NCBI GenBank assembly: GCA_943138885.2
Contig: OW964565.2
Coordinates: 23,896,940-23,960,939, forward strand
Origin: Tholera decimalis
Lineage: Eukaryota; Arthropoda; Insecta; Lepidoptera; Noctuidae
Direction: 5' to 3'
DNA length: 64,000 bases
In this document: in pieces, positions 1-9,321 of the stretch
How the letters are laid out: every line of letters begins with the position of its first letter
Numbering within the stretch: position 1 is the first letter of the stretch
The notes under the pieces: model-generated
Seen by the model: the letters and a program-made list of their open reading frames with translations, nothing else
Told to the model about the DNA's origin: nothing
The model's database searches: none
Position numbers and translations under genes: made by a program

Positions 1-349
1 ATCTTTTTTTATATAAAATAATCGATAACTATCGACCGATACCTTTTTTAATTTACTTAAGTATAATTGGTTTTACTTGCACTAATCTTGTCATATCCGG
101 GGATTGTGTCAAACACGACTGTCATGGCTTCCCTAAAACAAGGATTATCATACTAAAAATCTTCCCAAATAATATTTTATCACAGCTATACCCGTCTCCA
201 AATAGTTTTATGAGTATTTTTATGATAATCCTTATGTCTTTTTCTATTTATTTATGTGGTGTACATATGGTAGCCCAAAATGAAACATCTCCATTTTAGT
301 AAAATATTATACCCGCCTACATATACTTTTTTTTTCTGGGCGGAAATAT

Positions 350-495
350 CATGAAATTACTCCATCCGCTGTAGATGGAGCGGAAGGTATTAACAGACTT
401 CTACTGACTAAAAACCCACCCTACTCCTTAATTTGCCTTTGCGTTCCGGAGACGCGGAATTCTCATTAAAATATTCCCGGAACCCCGGCAAGTAA
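350..495 (-). repeat. GC-rich lepidopteran repeat with GTCAGTAGAAGTCTGAC core
   Basis: On the reverse strand this copy carries the diagnostic core GTCAGTAGAAGTCTG, preceded by the GGTGGGTTTTTA block. The same core recurs at 37605-37690, 48652-48826, 56470-56706, 57340-57575 and 61050-61345, and in decayed form inside the tandem repeat near 35330. The core is itself a short dyad (GTCAG...CTGAC). No reading frame is evident. I know this as a common dispersed repeat of moth and butterfly genomes, but cannot give it a formal name. Confidence 0.5.
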
Positions 496-885
496 TGACC
501 CATAGAGTAAAGTAATATAACAATGACCCTATCCAGCCTGTGTAAAAGTGTTATTTAACAACCAGTTTGCAAAATAAAGATCATTTATCATTTCGATTCA
601 CCCTGTCGATCGGCTTAAAATAGCAAAATGCTAACGTCAAAAAATTGTCTAAACTCTCTCGAGTAGGATATGTTTTCCGCACATTTTGTTCTCATAAGTT
701 CCGTCTAACCAGTCTGAGAGCAAGTTTTAGAACTACCAAGTACAAGTAAAGGTGTGATGCGCTGTTAGCTACATTTTTATGTTAAACTACTCCTCCTAGT
801 TCTTGGAGCGAAATAAAAATAAGTAAGTGTATAAAATGCTCAACATATCAGCTCTTGCTGATGTACTAGTATCCTACGGTTATGC
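496..885. other. Unannotated spacer
   Basis: AT-rich sequence between two repeats. I see no coding potential, hairpin or known repeat. Confidence 0.4.
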
Positions 886-886
886 C

Positions 887-1656
887 TTTTCAACCGACGA
901 CAAAAAAAGGAGGAGGTTATCAATTCGACGCGTATATTTTTTTTTTTTTTTTTTATCGTATGGTCACCGAGTACTCGAAGACGGCTGAACCGATTTGGAA
1001 AATTCTTTTTTTGTTTGATAGGGTATACTTCGAAATTGGTACCATTTGTCACCAAGTCAGGATCTGATGATGGGATCCTGGAGAAATCGAGGGAACTCTT
1101 CAAATATTATAGGCACACCTATGGCGTTTTGGGTATTTCTTATAGTAACTTGTGCAGTTGCTCTCAAAAAGTACCATTTCGGGAAATGGAACTGATGATG
1201 AAGACCACAGATGGTCGCCGAAACTACTCAATAATAAGTATTTCGTGGATTGCGATTCGATTACTTGAATATGGATATTAAGCACTTTATGCTCGTCACA
1301 ATGCATATGGTGATGTATAGCTGATAGTGAAGTACCAGGAGAACTCCTCAAAAATTAACGGCCCAGCATTGGGAAAAGCAATATTTTGTAAAATGTTATA
1401 AGTAGTTGACATTTAGGCTCTTGTGACTAGGTAAATTAAAAATCAACCAACTAAAAAGAGTTAAATAAAAACTTTTTACCAAAAAATTAAACCGACTCCC
1501 AAAAAACACTGCAAAGTGAAAAATAACTTTAATTTCGGAAGTCGGTGCCAAAAACGAAAATACAAAACTAAAGACACCGACTACCGAAATTAAAGTTATT
1601 TTTCAATTTGCAGTGTTTTTTGGGAGTCGGTTTAATTTTTTGGTAAAAAGTTTTTG
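887..1656 (+). repeat. ACCGAC-family interspersed repeat, full length (copy 1)
   Basis: A 770-bp repeat that starts TTTTCAACCGACGAC, has a T-tract near 940-955, and ends in a large inverted repeat at 1467-1655. The arms each run about 80 bases, from AAAAACTTTTTACC through GTCGGTGCC and back. Copies at 8551-9319 and 38949-39717 are nearly identical over the full length, which points to recent spread. Shorter or broken copies lie at 21914-23528, 28489-29120 and 46758-47391. The apparent reading frames inside are shared only because the copies are alike, and no protein motif is visible. The transposition mechanism is unknown to me. The asymmetric ends and single terminal hairpin do not fit a standard TIR element. 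Confidence 0.75.
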
Positions 1657-2460
1657 TATTTATAGTACGACACAGATTGATCTTTAAGATTAAGTGATGC
1701 TTGCTATGGCAGTCCGTGGACTGTTTAACATCTTAACTTAACCAAACTCCTTCCTGCCTCGAAAAACATGTTGAGCAGCTAGTCCCAGCGGGCATATATC
1801 TTTGACAGTCTGTACTCATAAAATCTAACACCATAGTCAAACAGTACACGGGTTGAAGAAGAATTGCAGCAGTTCCAAGTGAAGACCTGAAGCTGCTTCC
1901 CCATCCCCAATATAGCAGAGAAAAGGCTTAGCAGATAACTTTCAATGAAGCCACACCCTAGTGGGCGATTAATCTTCATACCATATCCCCTTTAGAAACG
2001 ATTACCAAAGCTAATAAAAAACAAAATAAAGCCTTGTAACAATTTTAATTCTATAACATAAAAGCTTTTTTTTAATTTGCTAAATTAATATTGTAGTATA
2101 AAATCATAGGCTTGCTGTATACTTGGTGACTTATGACACGTAGTCACGTTCAAATATAGCTGTATAATTTGTTAGCAGTTTTTTATGAAGGTTTTAATGG
2201 GAACTTGTTCTTTAAAGGTTATATTTATAACTACCATTTCAGCCAAGAACAATTCGGTGCCAGTAAATCATTAATTACTCAAACTACTAATACTATAAAG
2301 AGGTAATGTTTGTGAGTGAGTTTGTACTTACGAAAGAGCTTGTTGTAGAAACAACTCATCTGTTTTTCAGTTAATAATTCAGGAATAGACTGTGGGATAG
2401 TATTGTATTAAGGAAACGAGGCACTACCTAAATTATTATTTTTTACAAGAAACATCCCTA
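1657..2460. other. Unannotated spacer
   Basis: AT-rich, no recognisable gene, RNA or repeat. Confidence 0.4.
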
Positions 2461-2462
2461 TC

Positions 2463-2600
2463 GTGTGTAAAAGACCGAGAGGCGAAGAGATGTTCAGACC
2501 AGATATCCGAGCAGCTGGTCAACGATGATGCTTGTCAACGTTACACTGCGCCGGGCCAACGACCGTAACCGATGGAGGTATGTGCAGCTGCTGTTGACAC
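2463..2600 (+). pseudogene. Degenerate RTE/LINE C-terminal remnant
   Basis: A short stretch whose frames resemble the tail of RTE-type LINE polyproteins. Around 2476 a basic RPRG-like motif is readable. In another frame near 2530-2585 the peptide reads RRANDRNRWRYV, matching the A.DR..WR tail motif typical of these proteins. The frame switch and lack of flanking domains mark it as a dead fragment. Short and motif-based, so uncertain. Confidence 0.35.
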
Positions 2601-3270
2601 AGTCTACGGTGTCACGATTCTCAGCAGTGAAGGAACCACGAAGAAGAAAAGTGTGTAAAAATAAGGACGTTCGAAAGTTTGCTATGACGCGTTTGCCATA
2701 CAAGAGAAACTAGAGCTCATTTCGGATTGTTCGGTGAAACGAAATGTCATTATGTTTTTTGTTGTAGTTTCTGTTGTTTATTCTGCAGGTCCGGACTACC
2801 CACAATGCGTGTTTATGGTGTCGCAAAGATTGCAAAACTAATTTAAAAAACATTTATTGCTGGTCCATGACCCATATAAAATTAAATTAAAATAATCAAT
2901 CACGTTACTATTGCTTACAATTATAAATTCCAGATGTCAAAATTACATAACTATACGGGTAAACAGAGTAAAAAAATAAAGAAAAATACATGATTGATGA
3001 ATTGATGTGTAGCGACATCTATCCCGCAACAAACTAAAGGATAGAAATCCCGTATCGCGCAAGCAGAGTTTACCGCACAACTAGCATACATACAAATCAC
3101 TCGATCACAAACTTCGGGCAGTTGCCCACCAGGTAAAACACCTGTCTGGTCGGAGGATCCTCCCTTTTCAATGGGAATGCGGGACTTAACACCCTGTTCC
3201 GCATATCCCCAAAGATGAATGCCAGAATGCAAATTAATTGTAAAATTATATGTCAGAGCATTAAATTAAA
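2601..3270. other. Unannotated spacer
   Basis: Mixed composition, with a somewhat GC-richer block near 3100-3210. The reverse-strand frame at 2951-3232 has no recognisable domain. No supported feature. Confidence 0.35.
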
Positions 3271-3279
3271 TGTCAAACA

Positions 3280-3540
3280 ACAGCAATATGGTGGCCACAA
3301 CAGTGTCTTATGTAGAGACAATCAACTCTTCCCGCAATCATTACCAGGACAGCGTTGGAGCTGGCTCCAAGGACGGGCACCGCTTGCGCATGATGACGTG
3401 GAAACAGTCGAGGCGCTGCAAAAACGAGGCAGACCCAACACTGCCCTGATCGCATTGTTATACTGGACGCGGAGGGCATTGTAGCTAGCTTGTGTATAGC
3501 GAGCCCACAGGCTCATAAATAATAGGCTAATACTTGCCAA
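3280..3540 (-). pseudogene. LINE reverse transcriptase C-terminal fragment
   Basis: The reverse strand encodes YTQASYNALRVQYNNAIR followed by LGLPRFCSAS. This is the post-palm signature of a common insect non-LTR reverse transcriptase family, in which a conserved Tyr-Asn-Asn-Ala precedes a LPR..S motif. The frame slips in the downstream part: 3322-3540 is one frame and 3273-3400 another, reading GRVDCLYIRH. The polymerase palm and endonuclease are absent. Dead remnant. Confidence 0.55.
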
Positions 3541-3984
3541 ATTTTGACGTCAAAAAAATATGCGGTTTGTGCTTTCATTACTATGTATGCCAATGATGAT
3601 AGTAATGTATTGTTTATCTACCCCAGTTAGTCTCTACCGCTAATAGGTTCCATGTAAAAGGGTATGGCTTGTAGACATTAAACGTACACCGATTACAACC
3701 CCAGGTTACTACTAAAAGGTTTTTAAACAAAAAAATACAAAGCCCCACCTCGTAATGAATCAAATCAAAGCATTTATTTTAATAGAACCGTTACCAGGCA
3801 TTTTTGACTTGTTTAGACCGGTTAACAAAAACGATGATGAAGCTATTTGCAAGTTCCAAGCGTAGATATCTGTTGAGAGGAAGTTACATGAATCTCCACA
3901 TACACTCATTGTTTACTAGAATGTTAATAAAGTTGTGTAGCTTTGAATAATGCATCTAAATACCTACATTAAATATACCTTTAA
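3541..3984. other. Unannotated spacer
   Basis: AT-rich, no supported feature. Confidence 0.35.
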
Positions 3985-4186
3985 GCGTCAATAGCCTAAT
4001 GGTTAAGGTGTCAGACTTGTGATCGAGAGGTCGCGGGCTCGAATCTCACCCACATCACTATTACCGTGAACCCACTCCAGACACAAGTATATTTCGCTTA
4101 ATTTTAATAATAAGATTGGGGGGTTAATAAGATTGCTGGTAATGTGAATTCTACCCAAATTGCTAGATATCTCTTTTTTTTTTAAA
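3985..4186 (+). mobile_element. tRNA-derived SINE, family B
   Basis: The 5' head is tRNA-like: an A-box-like TAGCCTAATGG at 3992-4002 and a B-box-like GGGCTCGAATC at 4035-4045. It is followed by a non-tRNA body containing the AGACACAAGTA and TTAATAAGATTGCTGG blocks, and a T-rich end. A decayed copy with the same body lies at 56332-56462. The internal polymerase III promoter and lack of coding sequence are what a SINE should show. A MITE starts only a few bases downstream at 4191. Confidence 0.7.
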
Positions 4187-4190
4187 TATA

Positions 4191-4579
4191 CAACGTGTAA
4201 CGGAAACCCCATATCTATCCAAAAGGACTGAAGACAACATCTGGAATGGAGTCTCTATGCAAAGTTTCAGCTCAAAATAAGTGACTCACAGAATTGCCCC
4301 CAAATTATTGGTTTCATATGTTTCTTGAATACCAGTAATAACAAACGTGTCACAGCATCATGAGGGTCATCACTTTCCACGTCACTAGCCAATAACACGA
4401 TAATTCTCTTCGTTCTTCTTAATTTGAAAAATTCGGTCTCTGGTACCAATGTATTGAAATTTCTAATAAGTTCCACACACGTAGACATAGGATTACAAAA
4501 CCCTTGCCATATCGTTTGTTATCATCCAAAGAAGCCGTGCACTCGGTATGTATATACCCTTTAATTAAATTACATGTTG
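4191..4579 (+). mobile_element. 389-bp MITE with CAACGTGTAA terminal repeats, copy A
   Basis: Starts CAACGTGTAACGG and ends with the inverted CATGTTG form, flanked by TA on both sides. Three more copies lie at 35532-35917, 52361-52750 and 60551-60932. All four carry, on the reverse strand, a reading frame of roughly 60 codons containing FFKLRRTKRII and LLASDVES. I do not recognise that peptide. The short TIRs and TA target suggest a non-autonomous Tc1/mariner-class element, which is inference. Confidence 0.75.
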
Positions 4580-4852
4580 TATAATCTTCATGCTTCTCTC
4601 CGCTAATGACGCGCACATGACGTGATACCTCCGTTGTAAGAGAGAGATGGAGATATACAGGACGATGAGCCAAACATGATATACATGCCTTAGAAAGTGA
4701 TGCAGGCAAACAAAATAGCATTCTCATCTTCAGCAATAAATATTGTCAATAATGTCCAAAAAGTGTAATTGATTCTTATGCTATTTGAACATATTGTTAC
4801 GCCAGTCGCTTAGTGAAGTACGTCGAGAAACTTCGACAGAAGTCTAGAATGT

Positions 4853-4951
4853 TCGAGACACTAACGCCATCTAGCGGCGAGTAGCAGTACTGAGTATATC
4901 GTGTCGAGACACTAACGCCATCTAGCGGCGAGTAGCAGTACTGTGTATCTC
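4853..4951 (+). repeat. Tandem 51-bp duplication in the LTR U3 region
   Basis: Two units, 4853-4903 and 4904-4951, both starting TCGAGACACTAACGCC and continuing ATCTAGCGGCGAGTAGCAG. Each holds CGCCATCTAGCGG. Tandem enhancer-type repeats upstream of the TATA box are common in LTRs. Confidence 0.85.
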
Positions 4952-5030
4952 AAGTAGCTTCTGGAGTATTCTTGGCAGTATAAACAGTGATTCGATTTTA
5001 CAAGAATGTTCTAGAGCTCATAGACCGGGG

Positions 5031-5065
5031 TATAAATAGATCGCAAAGGGACGCAAAGAGTCAGT
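5031..5065 (+). promoter_or_regulatory. LTR core promoter: TATA box and arthropod initiator
   Basis: TATAAATA at 5031-5038 is followed by TCAGT at 5061-5065. The TATA-to-initiator spacing is about 30 bases, the usual arthropod arrangement. The initiator would mark the U3/R boundary of the LTR. Read directly from sequence; activity is inferred. Confidence 0.6.
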
Positions 5066-5433
5066 CTTATTACGAGGCGAATACGCGATATAATCGAAGC
5101 TTTACAAATGAATTTTAGTGTGATTTAAGTGTTAAGTGACAAGTGTTATAGTGCGAATAATTGTGTTAAATTTTTATTTGTGTTTAATTAATTAAAGTGT
5201 TAGTTATGGTTTAGTTGGCGTTAATTATTTCTATCCCGAACCCCAGCCCGTAACAATATTATTGGTATAACGAACAATATGCAGGCAAATCTACTGAGAA
5301 ACTCGCGGCTAAATAATAACAGCCACACGTCAATCTACAAGGTTAAGCAACGCTTGGCGAGGTCAGTCTGTGGATGGGTGAACATTTTAACATATCTAAA
5401 TTCCTCCATGCGGAAAGCACGTTAAGGTCCCGG

Positions 5434-6005
5434 TTTTCATTTGTTCATCTTTGTCAGTCGTTACGGGTAGTCAGAAGCCAGAATATCTGACAGTGGTCTT
5501 GCCAAGTGGTATCGTGTTAAGCCTGCAATATATGTTGGCCGAGCATAGGCCAATGCGAGCGTTGGCAAATAGGTACAAGGCAAGAAATAATGTCCACACG
5601 TTCGACAAGTTCGTCGGACGCCAATGCAGACGACCAATGTAGAAGAGGGTCTGTAGAGCTGCCCACACGTTGGCCGAGCGCAGGCGAGCGCCTTTGATTT
5701 GTGATCGACACCGATCCGAAGTGAGGCAAGTGATCACGAGCAACGGCGAACGAAGACAAGTTGCACCAAATGAGCTCTATACACGTTGGCGCTGGCCTCC
5801 ACTCGGCCAACTAGGCAAGTGACACCGAGCGATAGCAAGACAAGGCAAATATACCGTCTACATGTTGGTATTGGCCTTCACTCGACAACGCTCGGCCAAC
5901 ATGTATTGCAGGCTTTACACAGCTACTGGTTTGTGGAGTTCAGATAGGTACTCCATGTAAAACTTGGCTGCATCTGGTTAGAGTGGAAGCCGACACTAAC
6001 CACAA
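5434..6005 (-). repeat. Lepidopteran repeat with CGTTACGGGTAGTC motif, split by a MITE
   Basis: The left part (5434-5519) and right part (5915-6005) together form one copy of a dispersed repeat. Related copies are at 23940-24055 plus 24731-24835, and at 31515-31640. Shared blocks are the CGTTACGGGTAGTCAGAAGC stretch, the CTACTGG.TTGTGGAG block, and GCATCTGGTTAGA. The continuous order in the other copy shows that 5520-5914 is an insertion. Confidence 0.65.
5520..5914 (+). mobile_element. PIF/Harbinger-like MITE
   Basis: A 395-bp element with terminal inverted repeats of about 25 bp: AGCCTGCAATATATGTTGGC on the left and the complementary GCCAACATGTATTGCAGGCT on the right. TTA flanks both sides (5517-5519 and 5915-5917). 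It interrupts a repeat whose uninterrupted form is visible at 24731 onward, giving an empty-site comparison. Inside, ACGTTGG/CCAACG subterminal motifs recur. No transposase is encoded. The 3-bp TWA-type duplication points to PIF/Harbinger, by inference. Confidence 0.7.
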
Positions 6006-7538
6006 ACGGAAAAAGTCTAAGTTGATGATGATGCAGGCAAATCTATAAAAATCAATGTTTGTATGTTTCTACTCTATTCAATTCAATTCAATTCAATTTA
6101 TTTTACAAGTTACTATGACTCATTTGTTAGTAGCACTTATCCTATGTTAGTAATAATATAATAATAATTTAATTTAAAAAAATGAAATACACAAAAAAAT
6201 AAAAAAAAATAAAAAAATAATTTTAAGAACTACATATGCCGGCCGAACTGTACGACGCTTTACCGCGGCAACATCATTCTATGGGAAATGGTGGAGCAGT
6301 GGTTCACGTACGAACAGTCCAGCCTGCTCGTGATTAGGGACAGGATCCTGTTATTACTACCCCGCATCCTACACACCAGGGATGCACAGCGTTTACGCAT
6401 TGTGGCAAAGAAGCAATCCACATGTGCGTCCGCGAACATTCCTGACGCGCTGCAGTAGCGGGCCAGTCTGAACAGAACCCTGAATGCGTTATTGTATGTA
6501 CAGTTATATGTACAGTCCCCAGCACATCAAGCTATTCGAATCTGTCAAATTTACCCAATTGAGTTTGAACATTATTATGTTGTAATAAAGTTGAAAATCT
6601 ATTAAATTATTTTGACAGATTGCAGTAGGTTGATGGGCCAGCCACCGTACTTAAATCATCGATCAGATTGTGTTGAAAGTTTTGCAAGGTGTTCCGAGGA
6701 GTTGCCAAGAGGGTTTCCAGACCAAAAACCTAGTGAAAAAAAAATCCCTTGATTACTTAATGTGGCATCGCAATGCAGACCAGGTACAGCTTGTATATTA
6801 TAAGAGGAATAATTGGTGACAAAACAAGGCTTGGCTTAAAACTGATACGCTCTCCAACAAATAAGGCACAAATCTGATTAAGAATCGGAAACATTCTTAG
6901 ACCCGCTGAAGATTGTTAAGACTGTCCTTGCATTGTATAGATTCAACCTCTTTAGAATTACAAACAATGCACTAAATACACAGGTTCATATACTATTTGT
7001 TAAGTGCAATATTAATCGGTCTGGCTTACGGTGGGAGCGATGAGTGTGTTTTGTTTTATAAAACATGCTTGCTTTGTCGCAAGCGTCGCAGAATTACCAT
7101 CATCTTTACTTTAACTGTTCCACCTTAATAATTTTAAGTGTTTAAAATAAATGTATTTTATTTTTCTACCTAAATGACACGTGTCGGTCTTGGATGATTT
7201 CAAGATTTTGATGTACATATGCATACCAATCATTCAAGACTTTTGACAATAGCTGTCGCTGATAATACACTTCTCATCAGAAAAATCTAAACACCTTGCA
7301 AGTTTATGTTTTGTAAGGATTATCAGAAAAATGTGTATATTTAGTAATATACGTCAAATATCGTTTAATAGTTTAAAGTTTTATAGGTTTTCAAATCCTA
7401 ATGTTAATGTTCTAAATTCAAATTAAATTTTCATAGGTTTCGTATTTTGTTTAAAAAGTCATTTTTACCCTGTATGGAGTATGAAGGAAATTGATAAAAC
7501 AACACACGTAAATGAAAAGAAAGCTAAGAAACCTTCAT
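6006..7538. other. Unannotated spacer
   Basis: Contains a short (TTCAA)n tract at 6078-6100, possibly a LINE tail. A GC-richer block at 6240-6480 has no recognisable protein. A short segment at 7266-7290 (ACACTTCTCATCAGAAAAAT) recurs inverted at 16400-16425, so it belongs to an unnamed dispersed repeat. Nothing else is supported. Confidence 0.35.
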
Positions 7539-8550
7539 TTAATAACTTGTATTCTCTCTCCGAGCTCTTATTACTGCTTCCATACGGTTCTTCATCGATC
7601 GGATGAGAGTCACGATCAAATGTTGTGGCATTCCATTCCATTCCTCTTGGATTGCATTTTGCAGCTGGCTAAGTGTTTCTGAGACAGGATCTCTTGCATG
7701 AATTCGTCTCTTTAATTCATCCCATAGATGTTCAATCGAATTCATGACCGGGCTTCTTGCTGGCCATTCCATAATGGAGATACCGACCTTGGTAACATTA
7801 TCTAGTACGATGCTCGCGGTGTGAGCCCTAGCATTGTCGTGCATGAATATGAAACCGTTGTCAATAAAATGTGCATAGGGCATCACATGAGGCTCAAGAC
7901 ACTGTTCGATGTACCGATGACTGTTTAGTGCAGGTAGACGTGGCCCGGACACAAAGACAAGCTCTGTCTTACCGTACGCGCTGATTCCTCCCCAAACCAT
8001 CCACGAACCGCTACCATAGCTGACCTTTACTTCAATGCAGCATTGTGCAAAGCGTTCTCCATCTCTTCTGTAGACCTTGTTCCTTCCGTCGTTATCATAC
8101 GGCATAATTTTACACTCATCAGAAAAGAGGACTTTGTTCCACTGGAGGTATGACCAATTTAAGTGCTTGCGTGCAAAGTAAAGGCGCACTCTTTGATGGT
8201 TTGCTGTTAATTTCGGCCCATTTGCTGGCTTGTGCGGTACTAGTCCACGTTCCTTCAACTTTTTTCTAATTGTAGAGTCACTTACAGCCACTCTACGTAC
8301 AACATAAAGATGCTGCTGTAGTTGAAAGCATTAAGGCGTCGATTTCGTAAAGAAAATATTACAATAAATCGATCATCTCGCTCAGAAGTGACCCGATTCC
8401 TGCCAGTTCCTGAACGGCGCGTGAACAAACCAGTCTCCCGATAGTGTTTGTAGACTCTATGAACAAACGATAGGCTTAGATGGAATCTTTCAGCCACAAC
8501 ACGCTGACCAAGTCCAGAATCCAGCAATGCCAATGTAATCTCTTCTCAAC
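7539..8550 (-). pseudogene. Tc1-like transposase, frameshifted and N-terminally truncated
   Basis: The reverse strand encodes most of a Tc1-type DDE transposase. The N-terminal helix-turn-helix region (ALLDSGLGQRVVAERFHLS, TRRSGTGR) is in one frame (8533-8320). The catalytic part is in another (8320-7539). A single missing base near 8322-8328, where the other frame resumes at QLQQHLYVVRR, breaks the protein. Catalytic residues are all present: Asp in LFSDE, Asp in MHDNARAHTA, and Glu in SIEHLWD, spaced 34 residues apart (DD34E). The usual SPDLNP before the Glu is changed to SPVMNS. The first residues are lost at the junction with the ACCGAC repeat at 8551. A dead copy. Confidence 0.85.
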
Positions 8551-9319
8551 CTTTTCAACCGACGACCAAAAGAGGAGGTTATCAATTCGACGCGTATATT
8601 TTTTTTTTTTTTTTTTATGCATGATCATCGAGTACTCGAAGACGGCTGAGCCGATTTGGAAAATTCTTTTTTTGTTCGAATGGGTATACTTCGAAATTGG
8701 TACCATTATCACCAAAGTCAGGATCTGATGATGGGATCCTGGAGAAATCGAGGGAACTCTTCAAATATTATAGGCACACCTATGGCGTTTTGGGTATTTC
8801 TTATAGTAACTTGTGCAGTTGCTCTCAAAAAGTACCATTTGGGGAAGTGGAACTGATGATGAAGACCACAGATGGCCGCCGAAACTACTCAATAATAAGT
8901 ATTAAGTGGATTGCGATTCGATTACTTGAATATGGATGTTAAGCACTTTATGCTCGTCACAATGCATATGGTGATGTAGAGCTGATGGTGAAGTACCAGG
9001 AGAACTCCTCAACAATTAACGGCCCAGCATTGGGAAAAGCAATATTTTGTAAAAGGTTATAAGTAGTTGACATTTAGGCTCTTGTAACTAGGTAAATTAA
9101 AAATCATCCAACTAAAAAGAGTGAAAAAAAAACTTTTTAACAAAAAATTAAACCGACTCCCAAAAAACACTGCAAAGTGAAAAATAACTTTAATTTCGGA
9201 AGTCGGTGCCAAAAACGAAAAAACAAAACTAAAGACACCGACTACCGAAATTAAAGTTATTTTTCACTTTGCAGTGTTTTTTGGGAGTCGGTTTAATTTT
9301 TTGTTAAAAAGTTTTTTTT
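8551..9319 (+). repeat. ACCGAC-family interspersed repeat, full length (copy 2)
   Basis: Nearly identical to the copy at 887-1656 in order and length, including the T-tract near 8600. The terminal inverted repeat at 9131-9319 has arms from AACTTTTTAACAAAAAATTA through GTCGGTGCC and back. It abuts the truncated Tc1 transposase on its left and a 5'-truncated LINE on its right. Confidence 0.75.
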
Positions 9320-9321
9320 CC

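Larger units (their letters stand above)
4795..5255 (+). mobile_element. Solo LTR of an LTR retrotransposon
   Basis: A 461-bp unit beginning TGTTACGCC and ending CCCGTAACA. The terminal inverted TGTTACG/CGTAACA are flanked by a 4-bp direct duplication ATAT (4791-4794 and 5256-5259). No internal coding region accompanies it, so it is probably a solo LTR left by recombination. It contains a core promoter (TATAAATA at 5031 and initiator TCAGT at 5061), a tandem 51-bp repeat at 4853-4951, and three heat-shock-element-like GAAnnTTC dyads. The 4-bp duplication and TG...CA ends fit a Ty3/gypsy-type element. The family is unassigned. Confidence 0.8.

Noticed and set aside
1014..1281. Recurrent ~88-codon frame shared by ACCGAC repeats as a conserved protein
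   Set aside because: The frame is broken or altered in several copies and has no domain; similarity follows from repeat identity.
3985..4060. tRNA gene on the plus strand
   Set aside because: Box-like motifs without a good cloverleaf, and the same body follows a decayed copy at 56332: a SINE.
4853..4951. CRISPR-like repeat pair
   Set aside because: Two adjacent units with no spacers, inside an LTR of a eukaryotic genome.
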